From: an uncultured SAR86 cluster bacterium
GTDB lineage: Bacteria > Pseudomonadota > Gammaproteobacteria > Magnimaribacterales > D2472
Reading direction: 5' to 3'
NCBI GenBank assembly: GCA_902557645.1
Contig: CACEAP010000006.1
Coordinates: 1-64,000, forward strand
Length of the DNA stretch: 64,000 nucleotides
The notes under the pieces are model-generated. The model was not told where the DNA came from. It did no database searches and was given only the letters and a program-made list of their open reading frames with translations. The first letter of the stretch is position 1. Every line of letters starts with the position of its first letter. The translations under genes were made by a program, and so were the position numbers. Shown piece by piece: positions 50,199 to 64,000 of this stretch.

Positions 50199-50265
50199 AA
50201 TTTTCTCCTATCATTTACTTAGTACTTTTATATGATAAAGTACCGAAAATTTTTTTGGTGATAAA

Positions 50266-51621
50266 TTGTTAACAAAGTTTCAAAATGAGTTTAAAAGCCT
50301 TCTTAAAATAGGTCTTCCTATTTTTGGCTCACAAGTCTCATATGTCTTTATGGGGACAACAGATACTCTTGTAGCTGGAAGAGCAAGCTCAACAGATCTT
50401 GCTGCTCTTGCAATAGGCTCAGCCTTCACGCACCCTATATGGTTACTTATTGCTGGGGTTACATTTGCTATTACTCCTATTATGGCGCAATTATATGGAG
50501 CAAAAGAATACAGCAAGATTGGTTACAAGCTAGGTGAAGTCTTATGGATTTCAATTTCATTGGGATTATTATTTTTAATAATCTATCCTAATCTTTATAT
50601 TCTAGTAAATATGCTGCAGTTGGAATCAGAAGTTGCAAGAATTGCTGGAGATTACTTGAAAGCATTATCTATAGGTATGTTTGCTATGACAATTTTTACT
50701 TGTTTGCGCTGTTATAGTGAAGGATTAACACTAACATTACCTATTTTTTATATAGCTTTAGCTGGAATGTTAATAAACATACCTTTGGATATTATTTTTG
50801 TTTATGGATATTTTGGAGTTCCTGCAATGGGTGGAGTTGGTTGCGGATATGCAACTTCTATAGTTTCTGTATTTATGACCTTAACTTTAATAATCTATAT
50901 AGCTAGGTCAAAGAATTATAAAGTAACTAAACCTTTTGAAAAGCTTCCATTTCCGTCTATGAGTACTTTTACTGAAGTTTTTAAACTAGGTTTTCCTATA
51001 GGTTTAGGTATCTTTATTGAGCTAGCTATGTTTTCAGGTGCTGCTATGATACTTTCACCATTGGGCAAAGAAATTGTTGCCGGTCATGCAATTGCTATGA
51101 ATATAGCAAGTTTCTTTTTTGTAATATCTTTATCTGTTGGCCTTGCAGCTGCTACAAGAGTTGGTAATCTTATTGGGGCAAAGAGAATGTCTGATGCAAG
51201 ATTTGCTTCAATCTCATCTGTATTCTTATGCACAATGATTGCAATAATAAATACTATTATTATTTTAATATTTAAAGATCAATTAAGCTCAATGTTTTCT
51301 TCGGAAGAAGCTGTTGTTATAGTTGCTAGCAGCTTATTAATTTTTGCTGCAATCTTTCAAATACCAGATGGAGCTCAAATAGGTGCTATTGGTGCATTAA
51401 GAGGATATAAGGATACTTTTGCTCCTATGGTAATAACTCTTATAGTTTACTGGCTTATAGCTATACCTGTAGGCTATTTCCTAACTTATTATGGTATCAG
51501 AAATCCCTTAGGTGCTGCAGGTATGTGGATAGCAATGATTGGTGGTCTAAGTATATTTGCTGTTCTAATTATTTTAAGATTACAGTGGATCTCAAAAAAA
51601 TTTAATAGGGTTATGAGTTAA
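50266..51621 (+). CDS. MATE family efflux transporter (TTG start)
   Basis: [26 protein letters not shown]; two homologous halves; [21 protein letters not shown]. Confidence 0.92.
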   Translation: MLTKFQNEFKSLLKIGLPIFGSQVSYVFMGTTDTLVAGRASSTDLAALAIGSAFTHPIWLLIAGVTFAITPIMAQLYGAKEYSKIGYKLGEVLWISISLGLLFLIIYPNLYILVNMLQLESEVARIAGDYLKALSIGMFAMTIFTCLRCYSEGLTLTLPIFYIALAGMLINIPLDIIFVYGYFGVPAMGGVGCGYATSIVSVFMTLTLIIYIARSKNYKVTKPFEKLPFPSMSTFTEVFKLGFPIGLGIFIELAMFSGAAMILSPLGKEIVAGHAIAMNIASFFFVISLSVGLAAATRVGNLIGAKRMSDARFASISSVFLCTMIAIINTIIILIFKDQLSSMFSSEEAVVIVASSLLIFAAIFQIPDGAQIGAIGALRGYKDTFAPMVITLIVYWLIAIPVGYFLTYYGIRNPLGAAGMWIAMIGGLSIFAVLIILRLQWISKKFNRVMS

Positions 51622-52482
51622 TTACTTCTGCAGTTTTTGTGCCTATTTCTAAAAGATTCTCAGCTATATTCACTCCACATTCTTCTAATTTTAGAATCTT
51701 GTCAGCTGCTGTACCTTTACCTCCAGCAATAATAGCACCCGCGTGACCCATCCTTTTTCCTGCAGGCGCTGTTTGTCCTGCTATATATGAAATAACTGGT
51801 TTTGTTACTTCTGATTTTATGAATTCAGCAGCCTCCTCTTCAGCAGAGCCCCCAATCTCTCCTACCATAACAATAGCCTTAGTGTCTTGATCAGCTTCAA
51901 AAAGCTTCAAAATGTCTATAAAGGAGGATCCAGGTATTGGATCTCCTCCAATTCCTATACAGCTGCTTTGCCCTAATCCAAGATCGGTTGTTTGTTTAAC
52001 TGCTTCATAAGTAAGGGTTCCCGATCTAGAAATAATTCCAACTGAGCCTGGCATATGAATACTCCCTGGCATGATTCCAAGTTTTGCCTCTCCAGGAGTT
52101 ATTATTCCAGGACAATTAGGGCCTATAAGTCTAACACCAAGCTCATCGACTCTTTTTTTAACTACTAACATATCCAACGTGGGCACTCCCTCGGTGATAC
52201 AAATAATTAATTCAATTCCTGATTCAGCAGCTTCTAGTATTGAATCTTTACAAAATGGTGCAGGAACAAATATTAAAGCTGCATTTGGATTAACATCATT
52301 AATAGCCTCTCCCATAGTATCAAAAACTGGCCTGTCCAAATGTATTTGACCTCCCTTCCCAGGAGTTACTCCACCAACAATATTAGTACCGTAGTCAATA
52401 GATTGTTGTGAGTGAAGTGTTGCTTGAGAGCCTGTAAACCCTTGAACTATAACTCTGGTGTCTTTATTAACTAATATACTCA

Positions 52483-52483
<1 letters not shown>
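51611..52483 (-). CDS. sucD: Succinyl-CoA synthetase alpha subunit
   Basis: [55 protein letters not shown]. Confidence 0.98.
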
Positions 52484-55070
<2,587 letters not shown>

Positions 55071-56270
55071 TTATAAATTAAGTAATAATCTTTCAGGAGA
55101 CTCTAATTGCTCCTTAATTGAAACTAAAAAAGTTACAGCTTCTTTTCCATCTAAAAGCCTGTGATCATAACTCATAGCTAAATACATCATAGGTCTTATA
55201 ACAACTTCATTATCTTTCGCAACTGGTCTATCTTGAATACTATGCATTCCTAAAATTGCTGTCTGAGGAGCATTTAATATTGGGGTTGAAAGCAATGATC
55301 CAAAAACACCACCATTTGATATAGTAAATGTTCCTCCTTGCATTTCATCCATAGATAGCTTTCCGTCTCTTGCTTTTACAGAATAATCTAAAATAGATTT
55401 TTCTATGTCAGGCAATGACATCATGTCAGCATCTCTAATTACTGGTACAACAAGACCTCTTTCTGTAGAAACTGCAACCCCAATGTCTTGATAACCATGA
55501 TATACGATATCAGTTTGATCTATTGATGCATTAACTAGAGGGAATTTTTTTAATGCCTGAATAGCAGCAATAACAAAAAAGCCCATAAAGCCAAGTTTAA
55601 CCCCATGTTGTTTTTCAAACTCAGCGCCATATTTTGCTCTTAGTTCTTTAATAGGCAGCATATCAACCTCATTAAATGTAGTTAACATAGCTGTTTCTTG
55701 TTTAACAGTTAGAAGTCTATTGGCTATAGTTGCTCGCAGTCTAGACATCGGAACTCGTTTCTCATCTCTTGATTCAGAAAAAGCAATATTTGTATCTACT
55801 ACAGTATTTTTAATCTTGTTTAAATCTTCAGTAGGCTTATTATTTAAATGATTCACTAAATCTGCTTTTGTAACTCTTCCATCTTTGCCAGTGCTTTTTA
55901 CAGTAGATGGATCAATAGCCTCTTCTGCAATGATTCTTTTTGCTGCAGGCCCTAATTTATTTGGCTTGGGTTTTTCTATTTCAGATACAGCAGGAGATTC
56001 GTTAGAATCAACTTCATTAACATCTTCGATTGTACCTTCATTAAATTCTGCTATTAATTCTGAGCTATTAACAATTTCTCCTTCTTGTTTAACAATCTTA
56101 GAAATAGTTCCATTTACTGGAGCAACAACTTCTAATACAACCTTATCTGTTTCAATTTCAGCAATAACCTCATCTTGCTGAACGCTTTCGCCCTCTTTCT
56201 TTACCCAATTTGCAACAGTGCCATCAGCTACAGATTCTGGAAATGTTGGCGACTTAATCTCAATACTCAT
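55071..56270 (-). CDS. sucB: Dihydrolipoyl succinyltransferase (2-oxoglutarate dehydrogenase E2)
   Basis: [16 protein letters not shown] lipoyl site; [48 protein letters not shown]. Confidence 0.97.
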   Translation of the reverse strand: MSIEIKSPTFPESVADGTVANWVKKEGESVQQDEVIAEIETDKVVLEVVAPVNGTISKIVKQEGEIVNSSELIAEFNEGTIEDVNEVDSNESPAVSEIEKPKPNKLGPAAKRIIAEEAIDPSTVKSTGKDGRVTKADLVNHLNNKPTEDLNKIKNTVVDTNIAFSESRDEKRVPMSRLRATIANRLLTVKQETAMLTTFNEVDMLPIKELRAKYGAEFEKQHGVKLGFMGFFVIAAIQALKKFPLVNASIDQTDIVYHGYQDIGVAVSTERGLVVPVIRDADMMSLPDIEKSILDYSVKARDGKLSMDEMQGGTFTISNGGVFGSLLSTPILNAPQTAILGMHSIQDRPVAKDNEVVIRPMMYLAMSYDHRLLDGKEAVTFLVSIKEQLESPERLLLNL

Positions 56271-59122
56271 TCTCTCTCTCCCGAAGACTCTAACATTAAA
56301 GCATTTACAACTAATTCATTTTGTTGCTTTAAATGTAATTTCATTAATCCAACCGCTGGAGCCGCAGCAGCTGGTCTACTAATAAGTTTAATTTCGTGGT
56401 TTGAATTAAATCTATCGAGTACTCTTTGAAGTCTGTGCCTATGACTAAACCAAGCGCCTTGGTTTGCTGGCTCTTCTTGACACCAAACATACTCATTAGC
56501 ATTATCGTAAATTCCTAAAATACTCTCTAAATCATCATAAGGGAATGAATAAAGTTGCTCTATTCTAACTAATGCAATGTCTTTAATTTTATTTTCTTCT
56601 CTTTTTTGCAATAAATCATAATAAACCTTGCCCGAGCACATTATTATCCTTTTAACTTTTGATTTTTCTTCCAAACTATCATCTATGACTCTCTTAAATT
56701 CTCCATTAGTTAATTCAGAAACTGTGGATGTTACTAATGGATTTCTCAATAAGCTTTTTGGAGATATTACTATCAGAGGCCTTCTCATTTTTCTTATAGC
56801 CTGTCTACGTAATAAATGAAAAATTTGAGCTGGTGTACTTGGAATGCATACTTCAATATTTTCACTTGCACATAATTGTAAAAACCTTTCAACCCTTGCG
56901 CTGCTATGCTCTGGACCTTGTCCTTCAAAACCATGAGGTAATAACATTACTAATCCTGATAATCTCTCCCATTTATGTTCAGCAGATACAATAAATTGAT
57001 CAATAACTACTTGAGCGCCATTAACAAAGTCACCAAATTGAGCCTCCCATATTACCAATCCAGATGGCCAGGTTGCAGAATATCCATATTCAAAACCTAA
57101 GACAGCTTCTTCAGATAAAAATGAATCATAAATATCCATTCTTGTAGAACTTTCTCTCGCGACACTTACTAACGGTATATGACCCATACCATCTTTTGCA
57201 TTATAAATTGCTGCATGTCTATGAGAAAAAGTACCCCTTCTAACATCTTGACCGGTTAAACGAATTGGGTAACCTTCAGAAAGTAAACTTGCATAAGCCA
57301 TAGATTCAGCAAAACCCCAATTGATAGGCGCTTTTCCACTTGCCATAAGCTTCCTATCGTCAAACACTTTTTTAACCTGCCTACCAAGAACAAAATTTTT
57401 AGGAGCACTGGTGATAATCTCAGATAGCTCTAGAAACTTTCCAACTTCGAACTTGGTATTAGTTTCTTGCCACCATTTCTGATCCATGTAAGGCGACCAA
57501 TCAAACCATAAATCATCATTAGGCTGCATGGCAAGATTACCAACAACAGAAGAACCATCCTCTAATGAATCTCTATATTTTTTTTGAAAATCTAAAGAGT
57601 CAGATTTTGAAATAATTTTTTCTGCTATTAGTTTTTCTTCGTAGATTTTTAGGACTGAGGGATGCTTAGCTATTTTTTCGTACATTAATGGTTGAGTTGC
57701 AGAAGGATCATCAGCTTCATTATGACCTCTTCTTCTGTAACAAAATAAATCAAGAATTATGTCTTTACCAAATTTATACCTATACTCACATGCTATTTTT
57801 GCAGCATGGACTACCATTTCTGGATTATCTCCATTTACATGAATAATTGGGGCATTAATCATCTTAGCAACATCAGTTGAATATTCGGTAGATCTAGCAT
57901 CATATTTATAACTAGTGGTAAAGCCAATTTGGTTATTAACTATTACATGCAATGTTCCTCCAACTCCATAACCTCTAGTTTGTGACATTTGAAGGCTTTC
58001 CATTACAACACCTTGCCCAGAAAATGATGCATCTCCATGAATTAAGATTGGAATAACTTGCTCTCGTTTTTCATCATATAGTCTGTCTTGTCTAGCTCTT
58101 ACAGAACCAAGCACAACTGGATCTACAATCTCAAGATGTGATGGGTTGTTGAACAAAGAAACATGCACCTCACCTTTTGGAGTCAATAAGTTTGAAGAAA
58201 AGCCTAAATGATATTTAACATCTCCTGTACTTGAACCAGAAAGTTCAAAATCTTCCTCAAAAGCTGAAAATAGCTCTGCAGGAGTTTTACCTAAAACATT
58301 AACTAATAAATTAAGCCTTCCCCTGTGAGCCATACCAAAACATATCTGTTTGGCACCATGGATCCCACAATTTTGAATTAATGCATCAACCAATGGGATT
58401 AATGACTCACATCCATCAATACCAAAACGCTTCATTCCTGGATATTTTGCCGCAAGAAATTTTGCTAGACCTTCAGCAGAATTTAAACGATTAAAAATAT
58501 ATCTCTTTTCATCATCTTGAAAGTCTAATTTTCCAACATTTAGTTCTAACTTTTCTTGAAACCATTTTCTTTCATCAATATCTACTATGTGATTATATTC
58601 AATTCCTAAATCTCCACAGTAAATTAACTGAAGAGAATTTATTATCTCTTGAAGAGTAGCTTCATCTTTACCAATTCTTAACGTATCTGTATTAAATACA
58701 GTTTGAAGATCTTCTTTTGATAAACCATGATATTCAATATCTAAGTCTGGGATTTGCTCTCTATCCATCATTCCTAGTGGGTCAACAGATGCTACTTGAT
58801 GTCCTCTATTTCTATATGCCTGTATAAGCTGTATGACTTTAACTTGCTTATCATTAACTTCGCTTTTATTTGATGTAGCTGAAGTAACTCTTCTATAATT
58901 TTTAAAGGAATTTATAACACTTTGATGCGATATATCTTCATTTGAACCATTAATGTCAGGCAGATCATCAAAAAAGCTTCTCCATTCTATAGAGACGCTG
59001 GCAGGATCCTCTATATAAGATTCATATAAACTTTCTAGATAAGACGAATGGCCTGCAGAAGTATGAGAATCATTCCAATATTTTTCCATATCATACGCCA
59101 TCGTTTTATTTTGTTGCTCCAT
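56267..59122 (-). CDS. sucA: 2-oxoglutarate dehydrogenase E1
   Basis: [74 protein letters not shown]. Confidence 0.98.
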   Translation of the reverse strand: MEQQNKTMAYDMEKYWNDSHTSAGHSSYLESLYESYIEDPASVSIEWRSFFDDLPDINGSNEDISHQSVINSFKNYRRVTSATSNKSEVNDKQVKVIQLIQAYRNRGHQVASVDPLGMMDREQIPDLDIEYHGLSKEDLQTVFNTDTLRIGKDEATLQEIINSLQLIYCGDLGIEYNHIVDIDERKWFQEKLELNVGKLDFQDDEKRYIFNRLNSAEGLAKFLAAKYPGMKRFGIDGCESLIPLVDALIQNCGIHGAKQICFGMAHRGRLNLLVNVLGKTPAELFSAFEEDFELSGSSTGDVKYHLGFSSNLLTPKGEVHVSLFNNPSHLEIVDPVVLGSVRARQDRLYDEKREQVIPILIHGDASFSGQGVVMESLQMSQTRGYGVGGTLHVIVNNQIGFTTSYKYDARSTEYSTDVAKMINAPIIHVNGDNPEMVVHAAKIACEYRYKFGKDIILDLFCYRRRGHNEADDPSATQPLMYEKIAKHPSVLKIYEEKLIAEKIISKSDSLDFQKKYRDSLEDGSSVVGNLAMQPNDDLWFDWSPYMDQKWWQETNTKFEVGKFLELSEIITSAPKNFVLGRQVKKVFDDRKLMASGKAPINWGFAESMAYASLLSEGYPIRLTGQDVRRGTFSHRHAAIYNAKDGMGHIPLVSVARESSTRMDIYDSFLSEEAVLGFEYGYSATWPSGLVIWEAQFGDFVNGAQVVIDQFIVSAEHKWERLSGLVMLLPHGFEGQGPEHSSARVERFLQLCASENIEVCIPSTPAQIFHLLRRQAIRKMRRPLIVISPKSLLRNPLVTSTVSELTNGEFKRVIDDSLEEKSKVKRIIMCSGKVYYDLLQKREENKIKDIALVRIEQLYSFPYDDLESILGIYDNANEYVWCQEEPANQGAWFSHRHRLQRVLDRFNSNHEIKLISRPAAAAPAVGLMKLHLKQQNELVVNALMLESSGERE

Positions 59123-59846
59123 CTGATGTTATTAAATTTTTAGAATTTTTTCCTTTTAAAAGCATAGATTTTATTTCGCCAATAGCTTTATTTGGATTTA
59201 AACCCTTCGGACATGCTGCAACACAATTCATTATTCCATGGCATCTATAAACACTAAATGGATCCGATAAAGCTTCTAGCCTGCTATCTTTCTCCAAATC
59301 TCTTGAGTCAGCTAAAAATCTATAGGCTTGTAGCAAGGCAGCTGGACCTACAAATTTGTCAGGATTCCACCAAAATGAAGGGCAGCTTGTAGAGCAACAT
59401 GCGCAGAGAATACATTCATATAAACCATCTAACTTATCTCTATCCTTGGGCGATTGAAGTCTTTCTTCTGCAGGTGGCTCAGAATCATTCTGTAAAAATG
59501 GTTTAATTTTTTCATACTGGTTATAAAATTCTGTCATATCAACAACTAAATCTCTAATAACTGGTAAGCCAGGAAGCGGTCTAATTTCTAATTTATTGCC
59601 CTTTAAAACATCCGAAAGAGGAGTTATGCATGCTAATCCATTCTTTCCATTAATATTCATGCCATCAGATCCACAAACGCCTTCCCTGCATGATCTTCGA
59701 AAAGATAAAGAATTATCTTCTTCCTTTATTAAATGCAATAGATCCAAAACCATAATATCTTTTTCAGGTTTCTTAATTTGATATTGCTGCATGAAGGGGA
59801 ACTTATCCTTTTCAGGGTTATATCTATATAAATTTATTTCTAACAT
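59106..59846 (-). CDS. sdhB: Succinate dehydrogenase iron-sulfur subunit
   Basis: [60 protein letters not shown]. Confidence 0.98.
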   Translation of the reverse strand: MLEINLYRYNPEKDKFPFMQQYQIKKPEKDIMVLDLLHLIKEEDNSLSFRRSCREGVCGSDGMNINGKNGLACITPLSDVLKGNKLEIRPLPGLPVIRDLVVDMTEFYNQYEKIKPFLQNDSEPPAEERLQSPKDRDKLDGLYECILCACCSTSCPSFWWNPDKFVGPAALLQAYRFLADSRDLEKDSRLEALSDPFSVYRCHGIMNCVAACPKGLNPNKAIGEIKSMLLKGKNSKNLITSDGATK

Positions 59847-59854
59847 TAAAATTC

Positions 59855-61642
59855 CTAATACACTCTTACTTTTGGCGGAAATGCATCCATAGTAGTTGGA
59901 GCAAAGTTTACAACCCTCTTTGATAAGGATTTATCATTGGGATCAAAAATAGAATGGCACAACCAATTATCATCATCTCTTTCAGGAAAATCATCACGAG
60001 CATGTGCTCCGCGACTTTCATTTCTATTCAGTGCTGAGATTGCGGTAGCTTCTGCAACCTCTAATAAATTTTGTAATTCTAATGCTTCAACTCTGCTTGT
60101 ATTAAAAGCAATACTTTTATCACTAAGATGAAGATTTTCAACTTTTTCTCTTATAACTTCTAGCTCAGCAACTCCCTTTTCCATAAACTCGCCTCTTCTG
60201 AAGACACCAAAATAATTTTGCATACAAGTTTGAAGCTCTTTCTTAACTGGGGCAACATCAAAACCTCCATTAGATTCATTTAATTTATTAAGCCTCTCTA
60301 AAGATTCATCAATATCAGAATCAGAAGCTGAATTTACACCACCTCCAGATCTAAGTTCTTTTTCAATAAACATGCCTGCAGCTCTCCCAAAAACAACTAA
60401 ATCAAGAAGTGAGTTACCACCAAGCCTATTAGCCCCATGCACAGAAACACATGCAGCTTCACCAGCGGCAAATAGGCCAGGAACAATAACATCTTCAGAA
60501 TTTCTTCTTGTAAACGCTTGGCCATGAATATTAGTAGGAGTTCCCCCCATCATATAATGACATGTAGGAACAACTGGAATAGGATGATAAACAGGGTCAA
60601 CATGAGCAAAAGTTTTAGATAATTCACAAATACCTGGAAGTTTTGAATTTAAAACATCAGCACCAAGATGGTCAAGTTTTAAAAAAACATGATCTTTATC
60701 TTCTCCGCATCCTCTACCTTCGAGTATTTCAAGAACCATTGATCTTGCAACAACATCTCGACCAGCTAAATCTTTAACATTAGGTGCATATCTTTCCATA
60801 AACCTTTCGCCATCACCATTTATTAAATAACCTCCTTCACCTCTGCAACCTTCTGTTACTAAAGAGCCAGCCCCATATATACCTGTAGGATGAAATTGCC
60901 ACATTTCCATATCTTGAGCAGCAAAACCAGATCGCAAACTCATTCCAAGACCGTCACCAGTATTTATTAATGCATTAGTAGTTGATGCATAGATTCTTCC
61001 AGCGCCTCCTGTTGCCAAGACAGTTGCCTGTGCTTTTAAATGAGCAACTTCACCAGATTCAATTGAAAAAGCAATTACACCAGTTACTTCGTTCATAGAG
61101 TTTTTTACTAAATCTACAGCAAACCATTCATTTAAAAAATTTGAGCCTTCCTTAACATTATTTTGATATAAGGTATGAAGCAACGCATGGCCTGTTCTAT
61201 CAGCAGCTGCACAAGTTCTTGCAGCTTGACCACCATTTCCAAAATCTTTTGATTGGCCACCAAAAGGCCTTTGATAAATTCTTCCATTATCGAACCTAGA
61301 GAAAGGTAGGCCCATGTGCTCTAATTCAAACACAGCTTTAGGTCCTTCTGAACACATATATTCAATCGCATCTTGATCGCCAATAAAATCTGCGCCCTTT
61401 ACGGTATCGTACATATGCCATCTCCAATCGTCATTTGGATCTGCGCTTTGGATTGCACATGTAATACCACCCTGAGCAGATACAGTATGAGATCTAGTGG
61501 GAAAAACTTTTGAGACAACAGCAGTTTTTAATCCAGATTTAGCTAACTCTAAAGAGGTTCTCATTCCAGATCCGCCGCCACCAATAATTAAAGCATCAAA
61601 TTCTAGAGTCTTAATATTTTTAGAACTAATAGTATTTGTCAT
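59855..61642 (-). CDS. sdhA: Succinate dehydrogenase flavoprotein subunit
   Basis: [12 protein letters not shown]-type FAD-linkage motif ([15 protein letters not shown]); [39 protein letters not shown]. Confidence 0.98.
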   Translation of the reverse strand: MTNTISSKNIKTLEFDALIIGGGGSGMRTSLELAKSGLKTAVVSKVFPTRSHTVSAQGGITCAIQSADPNDDWRWHMYDTVKGADFIGDQDAIEYMCSEGPKAVFELEHMGLPFSRFDNGRIYQRPFGGQSKDFGNGGQAARTCAAADRTGHALLHTLYQNNVKEGSNFLNEWFAVDLVKNSMNEVTGVIAFSIESGEVAHLKAQATVLATGGAGRIYASTTNALINTGDGLGMSLRSGFAAQDMEMWQFHPTGIYGAGSLVTEGCRGEGGYLINGDGERFMERYAPNVKDLAGRDVVARSMVLEILEGRGCGEDKDHVFLKLDHLGADVLNSKLPGICELSKTFAHVDPVYHPIPVVPTCHYMMGGTPTNIHGQAFTRRNSEDVIVPGLFAAGEAACVSVHGANRLGGNSLLDLVVFGRAAGMFIEKELRSGGGVNSASDSDIDESLERLNKLNESNGGFDVAPVKKELQTCMQNYFGVFRRGEFMEKGVAELEVIREKVENLHLSDKSIAFNTSRVEALELQNLLEVAEATAISALNRNESRGAHARDDFPERDDDNWLCHSIFDPNDKSLSKRVVNFAPTTMDAFPPKVRVY

Positions 61643-61645
61643 AAA

Positions 61646-62005
61646 TTATATCCAAACTAAAACAAGTAAATATATGTATAAGATTATTCCCATACCACTA
61701 AAAAAAACGTTATAAATAAGTCTTGATGAGTTAGCTATTTCAGAAAGATTCATACTTAAGAAGCCTAAAGTTCTTGAGGTTAGATAATCAGTACCAACTG
61801 TCCATAAACCAATATATGAATGAGTTAAAATAATTAAAAAAGTGAGTGAAGTAGATATTTTAAATAAATAAGTCTCTACGAATTGCATCCATGTAATATA
61901 TGAGATTTGTTCAAATCCAAGAATAAAATAAGTAATATAAGTGACATAGACTAAAATAAGAACTGAGCTAAATCTTTGCAAATACCATAACGTTGAACCC
62001 TTCAT
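61646..62005 (-). CDS. sdhD: Succinate dehydrogenase membrane anchor subunit D (ORF track start at 62050; ATG at 62005 avoids overlap with sdhC)
   Basis: LWYLQRFSSVLILVYVTY; THSYIGLWTVGTDYL; three TM segments; position. Confidence 0.85.
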   Translation of the reverse strand: MKGSTLWYLQRFSSVLILVYVTYITYFILGFEQISYITWMQFVETYLFKISTSLTFLIILTHSYIGLWTVGTDYLTSRTLGFLSMNLSEIANSSRLIYNVFFSGMGIILYIYLLVLVWI

Positions 62006-62007
62006 CT

Positions 62008-62400
62008 TTAAAATACCAAAGCTAAAATATATATTACAGCTAAAAACCAAATAGTAATTACGAATATTGAAGATGCTCTACTTGCACGAAGTGATTCTCC
62101 GATATGCATGTCCATAATTAAATGCCTAACACCAGTCAATATATGATAAAAAAGCACCAGATACGAAAAAGAAACAAATGTTGATATTAATATATTTGTT
62201 GATAGTAAATTCACTAAATTAGTAAATGATGATTCACTCAATATTGATAAATTAAACAAGTATATTGAAAGTGGTAAAGTTATAAAAAAAATATACATTC
62301 CTGCAAGTCTATGCGTAATTGATACTAGAGCTGCTATGGGCAGCTTTATCTTCATTAAATTTATATTGACCGGTCTATTGTCATTACTCATTAGTAACAA
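62008..62400 (-). CDS. sdhC: Succinate dehydrogenase cytochrome b556 subunit C
   Basis: RPVNINLMKIKLPIAALVSITHRLAGMYIFF; HILTGVRHLIMDMHIGESL. Confidence 0.93.
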   Translation of the reverse strand: MLLMSNDNRPVNINLMKIKLPIAALVSITHRLAGMYIFFITLPLSIYLFNLSILSESSFTNLVNLLSTNILISTFVSFSYLVLFYHILTGVRHLIMDMHIGESLRASRASSIFVITIWFLAVIYILALVF

Positions 62401-62611
62401 ATGTTCCCTTATACATTAAAATTACACAATAATTATACGTAATACTTTAAATAAAATCCTATTTATTTTTGAATATATGCAGTACTTGTAGTGGAGATTC
62501 TTCAGGAAAATATATATAGCGTCAACTAATGGAAAAAAGCTTTTAAAACAACCTTTTTTCTACTTTTATTATGTAGTTATACTACATTTTGAATAGTAAA
62601 GCCTAAATTAT

Positions 62612-63991
62612 TTATTTTTTAACATGTTTCATTAGTCTTTTTTTCTTTTTTATTTGTCTTTCAGTTAATTTATTAACTTTCCCATCAAATGGATTATCAG
62701 ATTTTCTAAAAATTATCCTCAATTGAATGCTTTTTAAACCTAAAGCTTCTCTAAATGAATTCTCTAAATATTTTTGATAATTCTTTGGAATTTTTTTATC
62801 TTGATTAGAGTGAATAATTAAGGTCGTTGGCTTAGTTCCTCCAAAATGTACATATCTTAATTTAAGTTGCCTACCGGACACTGAAGGCGGTGCGCTCTTT
62901 TCTATGAATTTGTTTAAATGTTTGTTTAGAAGAGCTGTAGTGTAATTAGTCTGTGATTTTTTTATGATGCTATTTAGAATTCTGAATAATCTCTTAAATC
63001 CTATTCCTTTTTTTCCAGATACCTCTAATTTAATAAAATCTTGTAAGAAATTTGATTGCAATCTTTTTGTATCATAAATTTGAGATCTTTCAGATTTTGT
63101 TAATAGATCAACTTTATTCAAACCTATCAAAAGCGGCTTTCCTTGTTCAGTAATTATATTTATCAATTTTAAATCTTGATCGACTAAACTTTCTTTAGAA
63201 TCAACTAAAAATAATATTACATCACTCTCTTCAACAGCATGCATGGCTCTAACATATGAAAAATATTCTACTTTATGATTTTGTTTATAGCCCTTTCTAA
63301 TACCCGCAGTATCTATAAAAGTAAAGTCATTTCCATCTATTGAAAAAGGTATTCGAATAGCATCGATTGTAGTCCCAGCCACTTCAGAAACTATCAATCT
63401 GTCTTCTTTAATGAAGTTATTAATAAAAGTAGATTTACCAGCATTAGGCCTTCCTAGGACAGCTATTTTTTTACCTTCCTCTTCTCTTTCTTCTGTTTCC
63501 TCAGGTAATAGCTTGATTAGTCTTTTCTTCAACTCTTCTATTCCTCTAGAATGTTCAGCACTGATTTCAATAAAATTATTAATGCCCTTAGAGGCGATAT
63601 CATTTATAGCACCTTGTTTAGATAATTTATCAGATTTATTTAAAAGTGTTATGAAGGTTTTATTTAGTTTTCTTAACTTAACTAAGATATTAAAGTCTTC
63701 AGAAGTTAAATTCTCAGATCCATCTAATATAAATAATATTAAGTTGCATTCATTAGCAGCTATCCATGCTTGATCAGAAATATCTTGAGATATATTAGAT
63801 TCATCTTTGCCTATTCCGCCAGTGTCTATTATAAAGCTCTTGATGCCACCAAGGCTTATATATCCATAATTTCTATCTTTTGTAAGCCCAGGAAAATCAG
63901 AGACTATAGCCTGACGTGTTTTAGTTAGTTTATTGAAAAGTGTAGATTTGCCTACGTTAGGACGACCGATGATTGCTATTGAAGTAAACAT
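62612..63991 (-). CDS. der: Ribosome-assembly GTPase Der (EngA), two G domains
   Basis: IAIIGRPNVGKSTLFNKLTKTRQAIVSDFPGLTKDRNYG; IAVLGRPNAGKSTFINNFI; C-terminal KH-like domain. Confidence 0.97.
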   Translation of the reverse strand: MFTSIAIIGRPNVGKSTLFNKLTKTRQAIVSDFPGLTKDRNYGYISLGGIKSFIIDTGGIGKDESNISQDISDQAWIAANECNLILFILDGSENLTSEDFNILVKLRKLNKTFITLLNKSDKLSKQGAINDIASKGINNFIEISAEHSRGIEELKKRLIKLLPEETEEREEEGKKIAVLGRPNAGKSTFINNFIKEDRLIVSEVAGTTIDAIRIPFSIDGNDFTFIDTAGIRKGYKQNHKVEYFSYVRAMHAVEESDVILFLVDSKESLVDQDLKLINIITEQGKPLLIGLNKVDLLTKSERSQIYDTKRLQSNFLQDFIKLEVSGKKGIGFKRLFRILNSIIKKSQTNYTTALLNKHLNKFIEKSAPPSVSGRQLKLRYVHFGGTKPTTLIIHSNQDKKIPKNYQKYLENSFREALGLKSIQLRIIFRKSDNPFDGKVNKLTERQIKKKKRLMKHVKK

Positions 63992-64000
63992 TTTTATTCA

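Noticed and set aside
63411-63773. 120-aa ORF (+) within der
   Set aside because: Antisense to the conserved Der G domains; low-complexity Leu/Ser composition.

Overview
AT-rich, densely coded bacterial chromosomal segment with about 50 CDS. No rRNA, tRNA, CRISPR array, prophage or transposase was recognised. Gene content and synteny look gammaproteobacterial: rpsP-rimM-trmD-rplS-xerD-dsbC-hom-thrC, rpoE-anti-sigma-mucD-lepA-lepB-rnc, murJ-ribF-ileS-lspA-ispH, sdhCDAB-sucAB-lpd-sucCD, and two-ATP-cone nrdA with nrdB. Low GC and compact spacing suggest a streamlined marine lineage (SAR86-like), which is inference only. Most of the window is housekeeping and I see no multi-gene novel defence or metabolic island. 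The points most worth a second look are: (1) ribosomal protein L19 with a ~130-aa N-terminal extension (SAP/HeH-like helical motif plus tandem acidic repeats), in the same operon as an S16 with a long acidic C-terminal tail; (2) an inverted chimeric junction at ~780-800 that splits lepB and truncates rnc, probably an assembly or amplification artefact; (3) an RseA-like anti-sigma factor that appears fused to an RseB/MucB C-terminal-like domain, with no separate rseB; (4) prfB without the programmed frameshift, in frame exactly at the classical shift position and retaining TATCTTTGA; (5) a perfect 11-bp-arm palindrome of two DnaA boxes in the ung-serA intergenic region; (6) NrdR boxes plus a DnaA box upstream of nrdA; (7) a hexapeptide acetyltransferase whose reading frame appears to need a non-canonical (ATT) start. 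All calls are by eye from the sequence and ORF track. No database search was run.
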